The position numbers and the translations under genes are program-made. A model generated the notes under the pieces. That model saw only the letters and a list, made by a program, of their open reading frames with translations. It was not told the DNA's origin and ran no database searches. DNA of 64,000 nucleotides from Mycobacterium sp. (lineage in GTDB: Bacteria; Actinomycetota; Actinomycetes; Mycobacteriales; Mycobacteriaceae), in NCBI GenBank assembly GCA_018401645.1, contig JAGYKK010000003.1, positions 1-64,000 of the forward strand, written 5' to 3'. Position 1 is the first letter of the stretch, and every line of letters starts with the position of its first letter. Of the stretch, positions 21,202 through 31,320 are shown piece by piece.

Positions 21202-21258
21202 GCGCCCAAGTCTCGCACCATAGGCAGACGCAGTCGGTCTCGGCACGCGCCGAAGGCG

Positions 21259-22173
21259 TTAAAAACCGAGTCGGCCGAGCAGTTTCGGATCTTGCTGCCA
21301 GTTCTTGGCGACCTTGACCCGCAATTCGAGATAGATCCGGGTGCCCAGCAGCTTTTCGATCTGGCATCGCGCGTTGGTGCCCACCTGCTTGAGCCGGGCA
21401 CCACCCTTGCCGATGACGATCCCCTTCTGGCTGGGGCGCTCGACGTAGAGGATCGCGCGCACATCGATCAGGGCGCCCTGCTCCTCGGACCGGCCTTCGC
21501 GAACACTGACCTCGTCGATCACCACCGCCAGGGAGTGCGGAAGCTCGTCGCGCACACCCTCCAGCGCCGCCTCCCGGATCAGCTCGGCCATCAGAACTTC
21601 TTCGGGTTCGTCGGTCAGCTCACCGTCCGGATAGAACGCCGGTCCCGGTGACAGCTGTTCGACGAGAACATCGGTCAGCAGGTCCACCTGCTCCCCGGTG
21701 GTAGCCGACACCGGGATGATGGCCGCCGCCTCCTCGCCGACGAGTTCGTTGACCGCCATCAACTGGACGGCGAGGCGATCTTTGCCGACCTTGTCGATCT
21801 TGGTGACGACGACCACCAGCGTGGTTCGCGGGGCGACGGCACGGATCTGCTCAAAGATCCACCGGTCGCCCGGGCCGATCGTCTCGTCGGCGGGGATGCA
21901 CAACCCGATCACGTCGACTTCGGAGTAGGTGTTCCGCACCAGTTCATTGAGCCGCTTGCCGAGCAGTGTGCGGGGCCGGTGCAAGCCCGGGGTGTCAACC
22001 AGAACGATCTGGAAGTCCTCCCGTGCCACGATGCCCCGGATCGTGTGCCGGGTGGTCTGCGGCCGACTTGAGGTGATCGCCACCTTGCTGCCGACGAGGG
22101 CGTTGGTCAACGTCGACTTGCCCGTGTTGGGCCGCCCGACCAGACACACGAACCCCGATCGGAACTCAGTCAT
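21259..22173 (-). CDS. era: GTPase Era
   Basis: This 304-residue 16S rRNA-binding GTPase is needed for 30S assembly. G motifs: G1 [10 protein letters not shown]2 region [14 protein letters not shown]3 DTPGLH, G4 TKIDKV, followed by the KH domain with [15 protein letters not shown]. The ATG at 22173 (MTEFRSGF) overlaps the end of the upstream CBS-domain gene by 8 bases (ATGACTGA). In the raw sequence the upstream frame runs straight into era without a stop, but that is caused by frame breaks upstream and not by a real fusion. Confidence 0.96.
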   Translation of the reverse strand: MTEFRSGFVCLVGRPNTGKSTLTNALVGSKVAITSSRPQTTRHTIRGIVAREDFQIVLVDTPGLHRPRTLLGKRLNELVRNTYSEVDVIGLCIPADETIGPGDRWIFEQIRAVAPRTTLVVVVTKIDKVGKDRLAVQLMAVNELVGEEAAAIIPVSATTGEQVDLLTDVLVEQLSPGPAFYPDGELTDEPEEVLMAELIREAALEGVRDELPHSLAVVIDEVSVREGRSEEQGALIDVRAILYVERPSQKGIVIGKGGARLKQVGTNARCQIEKLLGTRIYLELRVKVAKNWQQDPKLLGRLGF

Positions 22174-23472
22174 CGTCGGGCTCTGCGAATTCCGGTCCGA
22201 CCCGCTGTAACAGCACCGTGCCGACCCGCATGCAGGCCGCGGTGGTCTCGACCACCTTCGGCGCACAGCCGCAACCCGTGGTATGACCCAGTCGCCCGCC
22301 TCGGCGCCCGGCAGCGGGACCCGGCCAAGCTCCAGCGCCAGCAGCCCGCCGATCGTATCGACCTCGAGGTCGGTGTCGAACTCGATGTCGTACAACTCGC
22401 CGACATCCTCAATCGGCAGCCGCGTTGAGACCCTGAAGGTGTCCTCGCCCAGTTTCTCCACCGGCGCCACCTCGTCGGTGTCGTACTCGTCGGCGATCTC
22501 GCCGACGATCTCCTCCAGAACATCCTCGATCGTGACCAGACCCGCGGTGGCGCCGTACTCGTCGACCAGCAGGGCCATATGGATGCGGTCGCGTTGCATC
22601 TCCCTGAGCAGGTCGTCGAGGGGCTTGGAGTCCGGGATGAACACCGCCGGGCGCATCACGTCGACAACCCGGGCATCACGCCCGGCGCCATCGGTGTGCA
22701 GGGTATTGCGGACGAGGTCCTTGAGATAGACGACACCAACGATGTCATCGACGTTTTCGCCGGTGACCGGGATCCGGGAGTGTCCGCTGCGAACCGCCAG
22801 CGACGTCGCCTGGCCGGCTGTCTTGCGCCCTTCGATCCAGACCATCTCCGTGCGCGGGACCATCACCTCCCGGGCCGGGGTGTCACCGAGTTCGAACACG
22901 GACTGAATCATCCGGCGTTCGTCATCAGCGACCACCCCGCGTTGCTGTGCCAGGTCGACCACCTCGCGGAGTTCGATCTCCGAGGCGAAAGGTCCGTTAC
23001 TGAATCCGCGACCGGGAGTCAGTGCATTGCCGATCAGGATCAGCAACCGGCTGATAGGAGTCAGCAGCAAAGAGATCGCTTGCAACGGCAGCGCGCAGAT
23101 CAGCGCTATCGAGTAGGCATTCTGCCGACCGATTGTGCGTGGACCGACACCCATAACGACGAAGTTGACCACGGTCATGATGGCCGCGGCGGCCACCAGC
23201 CCCCAGGTCATGCCGAGATCATCGGAGATGTAGCCAACCAGCAAGACGGTTGCACTCACTTCGCAGGCAATCCGCAGCAGCACAACGAGATTGATATAGC
23301 GCGGCCGCTCGAGTAGTAAACGGGCCAGCCGCGCCGCACCGGTTCGCTCAGATTTGACCAGTTCCTCGACGCGCGCGATCGACACCGTGCTGATCGCGGC
23401 ATCGACCGCAGCGAACAGGCCGCCTGCTGCGATCAGCACGATCAAACCAACCAGCGGTGCCGCTCCGGTCAC
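22166..23472 (-). CDS. CNNM/CorC (HlyC)-family membrane protein with CBS pair (frameshifted near the C-terminus)
   Basis: The order is an N-terminal DUF21/CNNM membrane domain with three or four helices ([35 protein letters not shown]), a CBS pair ([11 protein letters not shown] and [14 protein letters not shown] with [28 protein letters not shown]), and a CorC-HlyC C-terminal domain. Such proteins take part in Mg or Co transport. The last 45 residues are spread over three frames: GAEAGDWV, then [15 protein letters not shown], then [21 protein letters not shown] ending at TGA 22166-22168. The breaks are near 22277 and 22233. The GTG start at 23472 overlaps the ybeY stop in GTGA. Confidence 0.88.
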
Positions 23473-24005
23473 GACTGGTCGAAATACCGTGACTTGTCGA
23501 GAAGTCGCCGGTCCTTCTCATTCTGGCGGTCCCGATGGTAGGCCGCGACCTGCTCGGCGACCCACTCCTCGAGAAGCCGGCGTTGTAGCGCGAACATCTC
23601 CTTCTCCTCATCAGGTTCGGCATGGTCGAAACCCAACAGATGCAAAACCCCGTGCACCGTCAGAAGTGCCAGTTCGTGGCCCAAACTATGCCCGGCAGCC
23701 TCGGCCTGGGACACCGCGAACTGCGGACACAGCACGATGTCGCCCAGCATCGCCGGACCCGGTTCGGCAGCATCGGGGCGGCCGCCGGGTTCGAGTTCGT
23801 CCATCGGAAAGCTCATCACGTCGGTGGGACCGGGCAGATCCATCCACCGCATGTGCAGATCGGCCATCGCGTCGGTGTCGAGCAGCACCATCGACAGTTC
23901 AGCACTCGGGTTGACCTTCATCTTGGCGATGACGAAGCGGGCGACGCTGATCAACTCGTCTTCGGATATGTCCAGACCCGACTCGTTGGAAACCTCGACC
24001 GTCAT
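23469..24005 (-). CDS. ybeY: Endoribonuclease YbeY (rRNA maturation factor)
   Basis: This 178-residue zinc-dependent RNase processes 16S rRNA 3' ends. The zinc motif H-x3-H-x5-H is [11 protein letters not shown]. The start at ATG 24005 ([10 protein letters not shown]) is favoured over GTG at 24011 because AGGTGGGG directly precedes it and homologues begin there. It follows phoH with a few bases in between and overlaps the CNNM/CBS gene by four bases. Confidence 0.95.
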   Translation of the reverse strand: MTVEVSNESGLDISEDELISVARFVIAKMKVNPSAELSMVLLDTDAMADLHMRWMDLPGPTDVMSFPMDELEPGGRPDAAEPGPAMLGDIVLCPQFAVSQAEAAGHSLGHELALLTVHGVLHLLGFDHAEPDEEKEMFALQRRLLEEWVAEQVAAYHRDRQNEKDRRLLDKSRYFDQS

Positions 24006-24011
24006 CCCCAC

Positions 24012-25031
24012 CTACCGCCGGGAGGTGCGTCGGTGCGCCCGGCCCTGCAGATCCGGTTGTTCGGTGGCACGGGCATAGGCGTCGACGATCTCCGACACCA
24101 GCCGGTGGCGAACCACGTCGGCACTGGTGAGGTGGCAGAAGTGGATGTCGGCGATGCCGTCGAGGACGTCCATGGCGGCCCGCAGACCTGATCGGGCGCC
24201 ACCGGGCAGGTCAACCTGGGTGATGTCGCCGGTTACCACGATCTTGGAGCCGAAGCCCAACCGGGTGAGGAACATTTTCATCTGCTCGGCGGTGGTGTTT
24301 TGCGCCTCATCGAGGATGATGAAGGCGTCGTTGAGGCTGCGGCCCCGCATGTATGCCAGTGGCGCCACCTCGATAACGCCGGCACTCAACAGCTTCGGGA
24401 TCGCCTCAGCGTCCATCATGTCGTGCAGTGCGTCATAGAGCGGGCGTAGATACGGGTCGATCTTCTCACTGAGCGTGCCGGGTAGAAACCCAAGCCGCTC
24501 ACCGGCTTCCACGGCCGGACGGGTCAGGATGATCCGGGAGACCTGCTTGGTCTGTAATGCATTGACCGCCTTGGCCATGGCGAGGTAGGTCTTGCCGGTG
24601 CCGGCCGGGCCGATGCCGAAGACAATGGTGTTGGCGTCGATGGCATCGACGTAGCGCTTCTGGTTCAGCGTCTTGGGCCGGATTGTCTTTCCGCGCCGCG
24701 ACAGGATGTCCAGACTCAGAACTTCGGCGGGTGAGGCGTTGTCGGTTCCGGACATCATCGTGATGCTGCGGCGCACCGCATCCGGGGACAGTGTCTGGCC
24801 CCCGGCGACAACGGCGATGAGTTCGGCGATCACCCGTTCAGCCAGGGCGACCTCGGCAGCCGCACCGGAGAGGTTCACGGTGTCGCCGCGCACGTGCACG
24901 TCGGCGGCCAGATGCGCTTCCAGTGCCCGCAGATTCGCGTCGGCGGAGCCCAGTAGGCCCATGACGAGGTCGGTCGGAACAGTCATGCTGCTGCGAACCT
25001 GCGCGGCAGTGCTTGTCTCGCGGGGCGTCAC
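24012..25031 (-). CDS. phoH: PhoH-family ATPase/RNA helicase-like protein
   Basis: This 339-residue P-loop protein of the PhoH1 type has Walker [14 protein letters not shown], Walker [13 protein letters not shown] and a conserved [12 protein letters not shown] segment. It starts at GTG 25031 ([15 protein letters not shown]), in line with the M. tuberculosis PhoH1 N-terminus. It precedes ybeY, the widespread phoH-ybeY-CNNM-era gene order associated with RNA metabolism and ribosome assembly. Confidence 0.94.
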   Translation of the reverse strand: MTPRETSTAAQVRSSMTVPTDLVMGLLGSADANLRALEAHLAADVHVRGDTVNLSGAAAEVALAERVIAELIAVVAGGQTLSPDAVRRSITMMSGTDNASPAEVLSLDILSRRGKTIRPKTLNQKRYVDAIDANTIVFGIGPAGTGKTYLAMAKAVNALQTKQVSRIILTRPAVEAGERLGFLPGTLSEKIDPYLRPLYDALHDMMDAEAIPKLLSAGVIEVAPLAYMRGRSLNDAFIILDEAQNTTAEQMKMFLTRLGFGSKIVVTGDITQVDLPGGARSGLRAAMDVLDGIADIHFCHLTSADVVRHRLVSEIVDAYARATEQPDLQGRAHRRTSRR

Positions 25032-25086
25032 GGGAGTGTTCGATGCCTGCTTTCTCGGTTTTCCCAGTCGAAACCGTCGGCCCAGC

Positions 25087-25851
25087 CTACCGCTTCGCGG
25101 TGTCGATCGACCACCGCGCGGTGAGCGCACCGAGGGCACCGAGAGCGACCGCGGCCGCCGTCGACGTGCGCAGAATGGTCGGCCCCAGCCGCACCGGCAC
25201 CGCTCCCGCGCCGACCAGAGCCTCGACCTCCTGCGCGCTCAAACCACCCTCGGGCCCGACCACTAGGACAATGGCAGCAACCGTCGACACCGGGATTTCC
25301 CCCAGGGCGCGGTCCGCCGACTCGTGCAGCACCAGGGCGAGCGCGCCGCCGGAGACCCTTTCACCGAGGTAGCCGCCCAGTTCCTCGGTTGACATCGGGC
25401 CGGCCACACCGGGGATCCAGGCCCGCCGGGACTGTCGCGCCGCCGATCTCGCGACCGCTCGCCAGCGCCGTAGGCCCTTCTCGGCGCGTTCGCCGTCCCA
25501 GCGGGCCACGCACCGTGATGCCTGCCAGGCAATGAAATCATCCGCCCCGGCCTCGGTCGCGAGTTCGATCGCCAGTTCGGAACGCTCCGACTTCGGGATC
25601 CCTTGCACGACGGTCACCGATGGATGCGAAAGCGGTGCGCTTCGCCGTTCATCGACACGCGCCGTCAGGGTCGACTTATCCACGCTCAGGACGACGCAGT
25701 CGGCAAGGGTTCCGGCCCCGTCGGAGAGCACCAGGGACTCCCCGGGGCGGATCCTGCGAACCGTGGCGGCGTGAAAACCCTCCTCACCGCCCACCACGGC
25801 GGTTGCACCGGGTGCCGGGATCGCCCGCGAATAAAACAGGATGGGGGCCAT
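25087..25851 (-). CDS. rsmE: 16S rRNA (uracil1498-N3)-methyltransferase RsmE
   Basis: This 254-residue SPOUT methyltransferase methylates U1498 of 16S rRNA. The C-terminal knot carries [18 protein letters not shown] and the S-adenosylmethionine-binding end [14 protein letters not shown]. The N-terminal PUA-like part ([21 protein letters not shown]) is also typical. It lies 14 bases downstream of dnaJ2, so it is in the same transcript. Confidence 0.94.
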   Translation of the reverse strand: MAPILFYSRAIPAPGATAVVGGEEGFHAATVRRIRPGESLVLSDGAGTLADCVVLSVDKSTLTARVDERRSAPLSHPSVTVVQGIPKSERSELAIELATEAGADDFIAWQASRCVARWDGERAEKGLRRWRAVARSAARQSRRAWIPGVAGPMSTEELGGYLGERVSGGALALVLHESADRALGEIPVSTVAAIVLVVGPEGGLSAQEVEALVGAGAVPVRLGPTILRTSTAAAVALGALGALTARWSIDTAKR

Positions 25852-25865
25852 GGTCGGGGCGCGGG

Positions 25866-27008
25866 TCAGCGACCGCTGAAGGTTTCCCGCAACCGGCTGA
25901 ACAACCCACCGCCAACGGAACCCGCGGTGGCGGTCCGGGTGCTGCGCACCGTCGCCGCATCGGTGCCGCGGCCCTTGAACTCGGCGAGCAGCTCCCTGGC
26001 CCGGGCATCGAGCCTCACCGGCACGGTGACCTCGATGTGGGCGTGCAGATCGCCCCGGGATTCGGAGCGCAACCGCGGCATACCAAGGCCGCGCAGGGTG
26101 ATCACCGACGCCGGCTGGGTGCCGGCGGGAACGGTGATCTCGGTGGCACCGTCAAGGATCGCATCCACGGTGACCATGGTGCCCAGGGCGGCATCGACCA
26201 TCGGCACCGACAGGGTGCAGTGCAGATCGTCGCCGTCGCGCACGAAAACGTCGTGGTCCTGCTCATGTACCTCTACGTACAGGTCGCCGGCCGGACCGCC
26301 GCCCGGACCAACCTCGCCCTGGGCCGCCAATCGCACCCGCATCCCGTCGCCGACCCCGGCCGGGATTTTCACACTCATCTCGCGGCGGGAGCGCACCCGG
26401 CCGTCGCCGCCGCACCGGTGACAGGGATCGGGGATCACCTCTCCGACGCCGGCACAGGTGGGACACGGCCGCGACGTCATGACCTGGCCGAGCAGCGACC
26501 GCTGCACGCTCTGAACTTCGCCCCGGCCGCCGCAGATGCCGCAGGAGGCCGGAGTCGAGTCACCGTGGGTGCCCCGGCCCTGGCACAGGTCGCACAGCAC
26601 GGCGGTGTCGACGGTCATCTGCTTGGTGACCCCTGCCGCGCAGTCGCTCAACGTCAATCGCATCCGGAGCAGCGAATCCGACCCGGGACGAACCCGTCCG
26701 ATCGGTCCTCGCGAGCCGCCGCCACCGAAGAACGCGTCGAACACATCACCGAGGCCACCGAACCCGGCGAATCCACCGCCGGCACCCGCGGTGGCCAGCG
26801 GGTCGCCACCGAGGTCGACGATGCGCCGCTTCTCCGGATCCGAGAGCACCTCGTAGGCGGTGCTGATCTCTTTGAAAAGTTGCTGAGCCTGTTCGTCGGG
26901 ATTGATATCAGGATGCAGTTCACGCGCCAGTTTCCGATAGGCGCGTTTGATCTCCGAATCGCTTGCGCCCCTGCCCACCCCAAGCAGCCCGTAATAGTCG
27001 CGTGCCAC
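25866..27008 (-). CDS. dnaJ2: Chaperone protein DnaJ2
   Basis: This 380-residue type I J-protein works with DnaK. The J domain includes the HPD tripeptide in LHPDIN, followed by a Gly/Phe-rich linker ([21 protein letters not shown]), four CxxCxGxG zinc repeats ([32 protein letters not shown]) and the client-binding C-terminal domains. It is directly downstream of hrcA, which suggests heat-shock control. Confidence 0.96.
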   Translation of the reverse strand: MARDYYGLLGVGRGASDSEIKRAYRKLARELHPDINPDEQAQQLFKEISTAYEVLSDPEKRRIVDLGGDPLATAGAGGGFAGFGGLGDVFDAFFGGGGSRGPIGRVRPGSDSLLRMRLTLSDCAAGVTKQMTVDTAVLCDLCQGRGTHGDSTPASCGICGGRGEVQSVQRSLLGQVMTSRPCPTCAGVGEVIPDPCHRCGGDGRVRSRREMSVKIPAGVGDGMRVRLAAQGEVGPGGGPAGDLYVEVHEQDHDVFVRDGDDLHCTLSVPMVDAALGTMVTVDAILDGATEITVPAGTQPASVITLRGLGMPRLRSESRGDLHAHIEVTVPVRLDARARELLAEFKGRGTDAATVRSTRTATAGSVGGGLFSRLRETFSGR

Positions 27009-27047
27009 GCCTGAACCTCTTTCGTCACGTCTTGATGGCGCCGGTGT

Positions 27048-28097
27048 TCAGCCGGCGCGGTTGCCCAGAACCTCGCCGATGTACATCGCAACCGCGGCGA
27101 CATTGGCCATCGTTCCGGGGTAGTCCATTCGGGTGGGGCCGACGACGCCCATGCCGCCGAAGACCGTCCCGGAGCTTCCGTAGGTGGTGGTGACCACGGA
27201 CGTTCCGGCCATTTGTTCAGCCTCGGTCTCGTGGCCGATGCGCACCGTCACCTTACCGGCATCCTGCTGTGCGGCCAGCAGCCTGAGCACGACGACCTGC
27301 TCCTCGAGCGCCTCGAGCACCGAGCGCAGCGAACCGCCGAAGTCTGCGGTGTTGCGGGTCAGGTTGGCAGTGCCGCCCATCAACAGTCGCTCCTCGGTGT
27401 GATCGACTAATGACTCCAATAGAACCGTGGCCGAGCGGCCGACCGCGTTGCTGAGCTTGCCCTCCCGGCCGGTTCCGGCGTCAAGTTGCCTAGCCAGATC
27501 GGCCACCGCCACCGAGGCCGCCGAGAGTCTCTTGCCCTCCAGTGCCTGACCGAGTAGTTCCCGGAGCCGCGACAACTGGAGGTCGTCGATGGTGTCGCCG
27601 AGTTCGACGATGCGTTGATCGACCCGGCCGGAATCGGTGATGACCACCATCAGCAGTCGCGCCGGCGTCAGTGCCACCACTTCGAGACGGCGCACCGTGG
27701 ACACCGACAGGGTCGGGTATTGCACGATCGCCACCTGGCGGGTCAGTTGCGCTAGCAGTCGGACGGCGCGGCGCAGCACGTCGTCGAGGTCGACACCGGT
27801 CTCCAGGAACGCCAGGATCGCCCGGCGCTCCGAGGCGGACAGTGGCTTGACCTCGTCGATGCGGTCGACGAACTCGCGGTAGCCCTTCTCGGTGGGCACC
27901 CGGCCCGAACTGGTGTGGGGTGCGGCGATGTACCCCTCGGCCTCCAGAACCGCCATGTCGTTGCGAACAGTGGCACTGGAGACACCCAGGTTGTGCCGTT
28001 CGACAAGGGCCTTGGAACCGATCGGCTCTTTGGTGGCGACGAAATCCGCGACGATGGCGCGCAGCACCTCGAAACGACGATCGTCAGCGCTTCCCAT
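27048..28097 (-). CDS. hrcA: Heat-inducible transcriptional repressor HrcA
   Basis: This 349-residue repressor of CIRCE-controlled chaperone genes has an N-terminal winged helix ([25 protein letters not shown]) and a GAF-like dimerisation core. The start is ATG 28097. I looked for a CIRCE element (TTAGCACTC-N9-GAGTGCTAA) in the upstream 50 bases and saw none, so autoregulation at this promoter is not supported. Confidence 0.95.
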   Translation of the reverse strand: MGSADDRRFEVLRAIVADFVATKEPIGSKALVERHNLGVSSATVRNDMAVLEAEGYIAAPHTSSGRVPTEKGYREFVDRIDEVKPLSASERRAILAFLETGVDLDDVLRRAVRLLAQLTRQVAIVQYPTLSVSTVRRLEVVALTPARLLMVVITDSGRVDQRIVELGDTIDDLQLSRLRELLGQALEGKRLSAASVAVADLARQLDAGTGREGKLSNAVGRSATVLLESLVDHTEERLLMGGTANLTRNTADFGGSLRSVLEALEEQVVVLRLLAAQQDAGKVTVRIGHETEAEQMAGTSVVTTTYGSSGTVFGGMGVVGPTRMDYPGTMANVAAVAMYIGEVLGNRAG

Positions 28098-28150
28098 GGC
28101 GCGAGTTTACCGGTCGGGACCCCGGCTTCTTCTCCGCATTCACCCCGCGG

Positions 28151-29335
28151 TCAGTCATCGAGCAGATCGCGAACCACGGCGTCGGCCAACAACCGACCGC
28201 GGTCGGTCAATATCAACCGCTCACCGTCACTGATCAAGTTGCCGTCGGCGACGGCGCGGGCGGCGCGGTCGGTCTCCGGGCCACTCAGCTCGGCGAGGGC
28301 GAGCCCGCTGCGCAGGCGGATGCCGAGCATGACCCGCTCGATGTGGCGAGTGCGGCTGTCGAGGCGTTCGAATCCGGCGACGGCAAGGCCGCCCCGGCTG
28401 AGTTTCTCGGCGTAGGCACCGGGGCCCTTGATGTTCCACCATCGGTGGTCGCCGACGAATCCATGGGCACCGGGGCCGGCACCCCACCATTGCCCGCCGT
28501 TCCAATAACCCATGTTGTGCCGGCACGCTGCGCCCGGACGACTCCAGTTCGCGACTTCGTACCAGTTCAGCCCGGCAGCCGACAGCCGCTGATCGATGAG
28601 TTCATAGCGGTGAGCCAGCACATCTTCCTCCGGTGGCAGCATTTCTCCGTGCCGGACCCGGCGAGCGAGCGCGGTGCCATCCTCGATGAGAAGCGCATAG
28701 GCCGAGACGTGATCCACCCCGGCGGCCAGCGCTGCGTCGACCGAGTCCAAAAGCTCGCCGTCGGACTCCCCCGGCGTGCCGTAGATGAGGTCGATGTTCA
28801 CCTGCGGAAGACCAGCGGCGCGAGCCTCGCGGGCCGCCGCGATCGCCCGGCCCGGCGAGTGGGTGCGCTCGAGTGTGGCCAACACCCGGGGCGAAGCCGA
28901 CTGCATGCCCAACGAGACCCGGGTGTAGCCGGCGGCACGGATACCCGCGAAGAACTCCGGCGAGGTGGACTCCGGGTTGGCTTCGGTGGTGATCTCAGCC
29001 TCGTCGGACAGCGCAAAGTTGTCCCGGACCCTGTTCAGCACCGCGGCCAACCGCTCGGCGCCCAGCAGCGAGGGCGTGCCCCCGCCGACGAATACAGTGT
29101 CGACGCCGATCGTGCCGATGTGCTTCGCGGCCAGCGTCAATTCGGTCTGCAAGGCCCTCAGCCAGCCGTCGTGCGTAGCGGCGCCCAATTCGGTGGGGGT
29201 ATAGGTGTTGAAATCGCAGTAGCCGCAGCGAGTGGCACAAAATGGCACGTGGATGTACACCCCGAAGCCAGTGCCCGGCGTGACGGTCAGCCGAGGCAGT
29301 TCCGGTACCGCGGCCGAGGTGGTGCGAACCGACAT
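28151..29335 (-). CDS. hemW: Radical SAM heme chaperone HemW (HemN-like)
   Basis: This 394-residue radical SAM protein has the cluster motif CATRCGYCDF (Cys-x3-Cys-x2-Cys), GGGTPSLL, and the HemW-specific HNMGYWNGG. HemW transfers heme to target proteins, and earlier annotations call such genes hemN (coproporphyrinogen III dehydrogenase). The absence of the true HemN N-terminal extension favours HemW. The start at ATG 29335 (MSVRTTS) is where conservation begins. It is divergent from the nirA leader region. Confidence 0.9.
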   Translation of the reverse strand: MSVRTTSAAVPELPRLTVTPGTGFGVYIHVPFCATRCGYCDFNTYTPTELGAATHDGWLRALQTELTLAAKHIGTIGVDTVFVGGGTPSLLGAERLAAVLNRVRDNFALSDEAEITTEANPESTSPEFFAGIRAAGYTRVSLGMQSASPRVLATLERTHSPGRAIAAAREARAAGLPQVNIDLIYGTPGESDGELLDSVDAALAAGVDHVSAYALLIEDGTALARRVRHGEMLPPEEDVLAHRYELIDQRLSAAGLNWYEVANWSRPGAACRHNMGYWNGGQWWGAGPGAHGFVGDHRWWNIKGPGAYAEKLSRGGLAVAGFERLDSRTRHIERVMLGIRLRSGLALAELSGPETDRAARAVADGNLISDGERLILTDRGRLLADAVVRDLLDD

Positions 29336-29416
29336 GGCGACCAGTGTCGCAGAACGCCACTTTGGCTCACCGAACCGCAGCTTTGGGCCGGTTACGCCCT
29401 GTAACGCCATTCGTGG

Positions 29417-29422
29417 CACAAT
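29417..29422 (+). promoter_or_regulatory. Candidate -10 element for a leaderless transcript
   Basis: CACAAT, a near match to the mycobacterial TANNNT -10, ends 7 bases before the A of the ATG at 29430. That spacing would place the transcription start on the ATG itself, giving a leaderless uORF. No -35 match is needed for this promoter class. Confidence 0.45.
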
Positions 29423-29429
29423 CTGGGCT

Positions 29430-29525
29430 ATGTCCTGTCCCCCTGCCTCCCAGCGCGGTGTCGCGCTGGTGGTTCGGCGGCATATCGACTTCGCCCGCGT
29501 GTGCAGCTGTTGTTGTCCGGCCTGA
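29430..29525 (+). CDS. Polycysteine leader peptide (uORF) upstream of nirA-cysH
   Basis: This 31-codon ORF starts at ATG 29430 and ends in VCSCCCPA before TGA, so four of its last seven residues are cysteine. It lies 125 bases upstream of nirA, apparently with no 5' leader of its own (see the -10 at 29417). In mycobacteria, short leaderless ORFs with clustered C-terminal cysteine codons ahead of sulfur-assimilation genes have been reported to act as cysteine-responsive attenuators. Ribosomes stalling at the Cys codons when charged tRNA-Cys is scarce would turn on downstream genes. A 6-bp hairpin (CACCGG at 29573 with CCGGTG at 29590) lies between uORF and nirA and could be part of the switch. 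That role is inference. Confidence 0.72.
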   Translation: MSCPPASQRGVALVVRRHIDFARVCSCCCPA

Positions 29526-29649
29526 CGCCGTAGACCGCCCACCAGATCACCAACTGGCCGCCGGATCTGCACCACCGGACTCACGATCGCCGGTGCTGCG
29601 GCTCCCCCGCCCGCCCCCCGAAAAAGACCGCGGCGATTACAGTGAGCAC

Positions 29650-31320
29650 ATGCCAATGACTCAGCCCCCCGGCAAGACCCGTAGCGAAGGCCAGTGGGCG
29701 CTCGGCGAAACCGAACCGCTCAACGCCAATGAACAGATGAAACTCGATGACGATCCGCTCAATGTCAGGGCGCGTATCGAAAGCACTTACGCCCGCGAGG
29801 GATTCGACAGCATCGACAAGACCGACCTGCGCGGGCGGTTCCGGTGGTGGGGCCTCTACACCCAGCGCCAGCAGGGCTACGACGGCACCTTCACCGGGGA
29901 CGAGAACATCGACCTGCTCGAAGCGCCGTACTTTATGCTGCGGGTGCGCAGCGACGGCGGGGCCCTGACCGCGGCGGCACTGCGCACACTGGGCACGATC
30001 TCGACCGAGTTCGCGCGGGATACCGCCGACATCTCCGACCGCCAGAACGTGCAATACCACTGGATCCGGGTCGAGGACATGCCCGAAATCTGGAGACGGC
30101 TCGACGCGGTCGGCCTGGGAACCACCGAAGCCTGCGGTGACTGCCCGCGGGTGGTCCTGGGCTCCCCCTTGGCAGGCGAGTCTCTCGATGAGGTTCTCGA
30201 CGCCACCCCCGCGGTCGAGGAGATCGTTCGTCGCTACATCGGGAAGCCCGAGTATTCGAACCTGCCACGCAAATTCAAAACCGCGATCAGCGGCCAGCAG
30301 GACGTGGTGCACGAGGTCAATGACGTCGCCTTCATCGGTGTCGAGCACCCCGAACACGGCCCGGGTCTGGACCTGTGGGTCGGCGGCGGGCTGTCGACCA
30401 ATCCGATGCTCGCTCAACGGGTCGGCGTGTGGGTGCCACTGGCCGAGGTGCCCGAGGTCTGGGAAGCGGTCGTGAACGTTTTCCGGGACTACGGGTACCG
30501 CCGACTGCGGTCCAAGGCGCGGCTGAAGTACCTCATCAAGGACTGGGGCGTCGAGAAATTCCGGGCGGTTCTGGAAACGGAGTATCTGAAACGGAAGCTG
30601 ATCGACGGCCCCGCGCCGAAGCCGGTAATCCGCCCGATCGACCACGTCGGAGTGCAGCGACTCCGCAATGGACTCAACGCCATCGGCGTAGCCCCGATCG
30701 CCGGACGCGTGTCGGGCACGATCCTGACCAAGGTCGCCGACCTCGCCGAGTGGGCCGGCTCGGACCGCATCCGCTTCACCCCCCACCAGAAGTTGGTCAT
30801 CCTCGACGTGCCCGACGCGAAGGTCGCCGGCCTCGTCGCCGAATTGGACGCGCTAGGCCTGCCATCGACGCCATCGCACTGGCGGCGAAACTTGATGGCG
30901 TGCAGCGGAATAGAGTTCTGCAAGTTGTCCTTCGCCGAAACCCGCACCCGCGCGCAGGTACTGGTGCCCGAACTTGAGAAGCGACTGGCGGACCTCAACG
31001 CCGATCTCGACGTTCCGATCACCATCAACCTCAACGGCTGCCCCAACTCATGCGCCCGGATCCAGGTCGCCGACATCGGCTTCAAGGGCCAGGTTCTCGA
31101 GGACGGCGACGGTGGAAGCACCGAAGGCTTCCAGGTTCATCTCGGCGGAAGCCTAGGACTCGACAGCAATTTCGGTCGCAAACTGCGCCAGCACAAAGTC
31201 ACCGGCGCCGAGGTCGGCGACTACATCGAACGGGTGGTGCGACGGTTCACCGAGCAACGCCAACCCGATGAACGCTTCGCCCAGTGGGCAGTGCGCGCAG
31301 ACGAGAACGACCTGCGATGA
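29650..31320 (+). CDS. nirA: Ferredoxin-dependent sulfite reductase (NirA/SirA type)
   Basis: This 556-residue siroheme and [4Fe-4S] enzyme reduces sulfite to sulfide in the cytoplasm. Cluster and siroheme cysteines are visible as CSGIEFC and NGCPNSC, with the substrate-pocket Cys in ACGDCPR. Sequence and length match the mycobacterial enzyme, originally named nitrite reductase. ATG 29650 is chosen; ATG 29656, two codons on, fits the M. tuberculosis N-terminus equally well. It is the first structural gene of nirA-cysH-ferrochelatase, overlaps cysH in ATGA, and sits under the polycysteine uORF. Confidence 0.95.
   Translation: MPMTQPPGKTRSEGQWALGETEPLNANEQMKLDDDPLNVRARIESTYAREGFDSIDKTDLRGRFRWWGLYTQRQQGYDGTFTGDENIDLLEAPYFMLRVRSDGGALTAAALRTLGTISTEFARDTADISDRQNVQYHWIRVEDMPEIWRRLDAVGLGTTEACGDCPRVVLGSPLAGESLDEVLDATPAVEEIVRRYIGKPEYSNLPRKFKTAISGQQDVVHEVNDVAFIGVEHPEHGPGLDLWVGGGLSTNPMLAQRVGVWVPLAEVPEVWEAVVNVFRDYGYRRLRSKARLKYLIKDWGVEKFRAVLETEYLKRKLIDGPAPKPVIRPIDHVGVQRLRNGLNAIGVAPIAGRVSGTILTKVADLAEWAGSDRIRFTPHQKLVILDVPDAKVAGLVAELDALGLPSTPSHWRRNLMACSGIEFCKLSFAETRTRAQVLVPELEKRLADLNADLDVPITINLNGCPNSCARIQVADIGFKGQVLEDGDGGSTEGFQVHLGGSLGLDSNFGRKLRQHKVTGAEVGDYIERVVRRFTEQRQPDERFAQWAVRADENDLR

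Noticed and set aside
21259..23472. Apparent single gene fusing the CNNM/CBS protein to Era
   Set aside because: The fusion depends on two frame breaks at the end of the CBS gene. The expected C-terminus (ending [11 protein letters not shown] at 22166) is present in other frames and Era has its own ATG with an 8-base overlap.
28098..28150. CIRCE operator ahead of hrcA
   Set aside because: No TTAGCACTC-N9-GAGTGCTAA or near match is present in the upstream region.
27920..29404. Long plus-strand open frame opposite hemW and hrcA
   Set aside because: Antisense to conserved genes; composition typical of shadow frames in high-GC DNA.
29581..30786. 401-codon minus-strand open frame opposite nirA
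   Set aside because: Antisense to the strongly conserved nirA; no motif.
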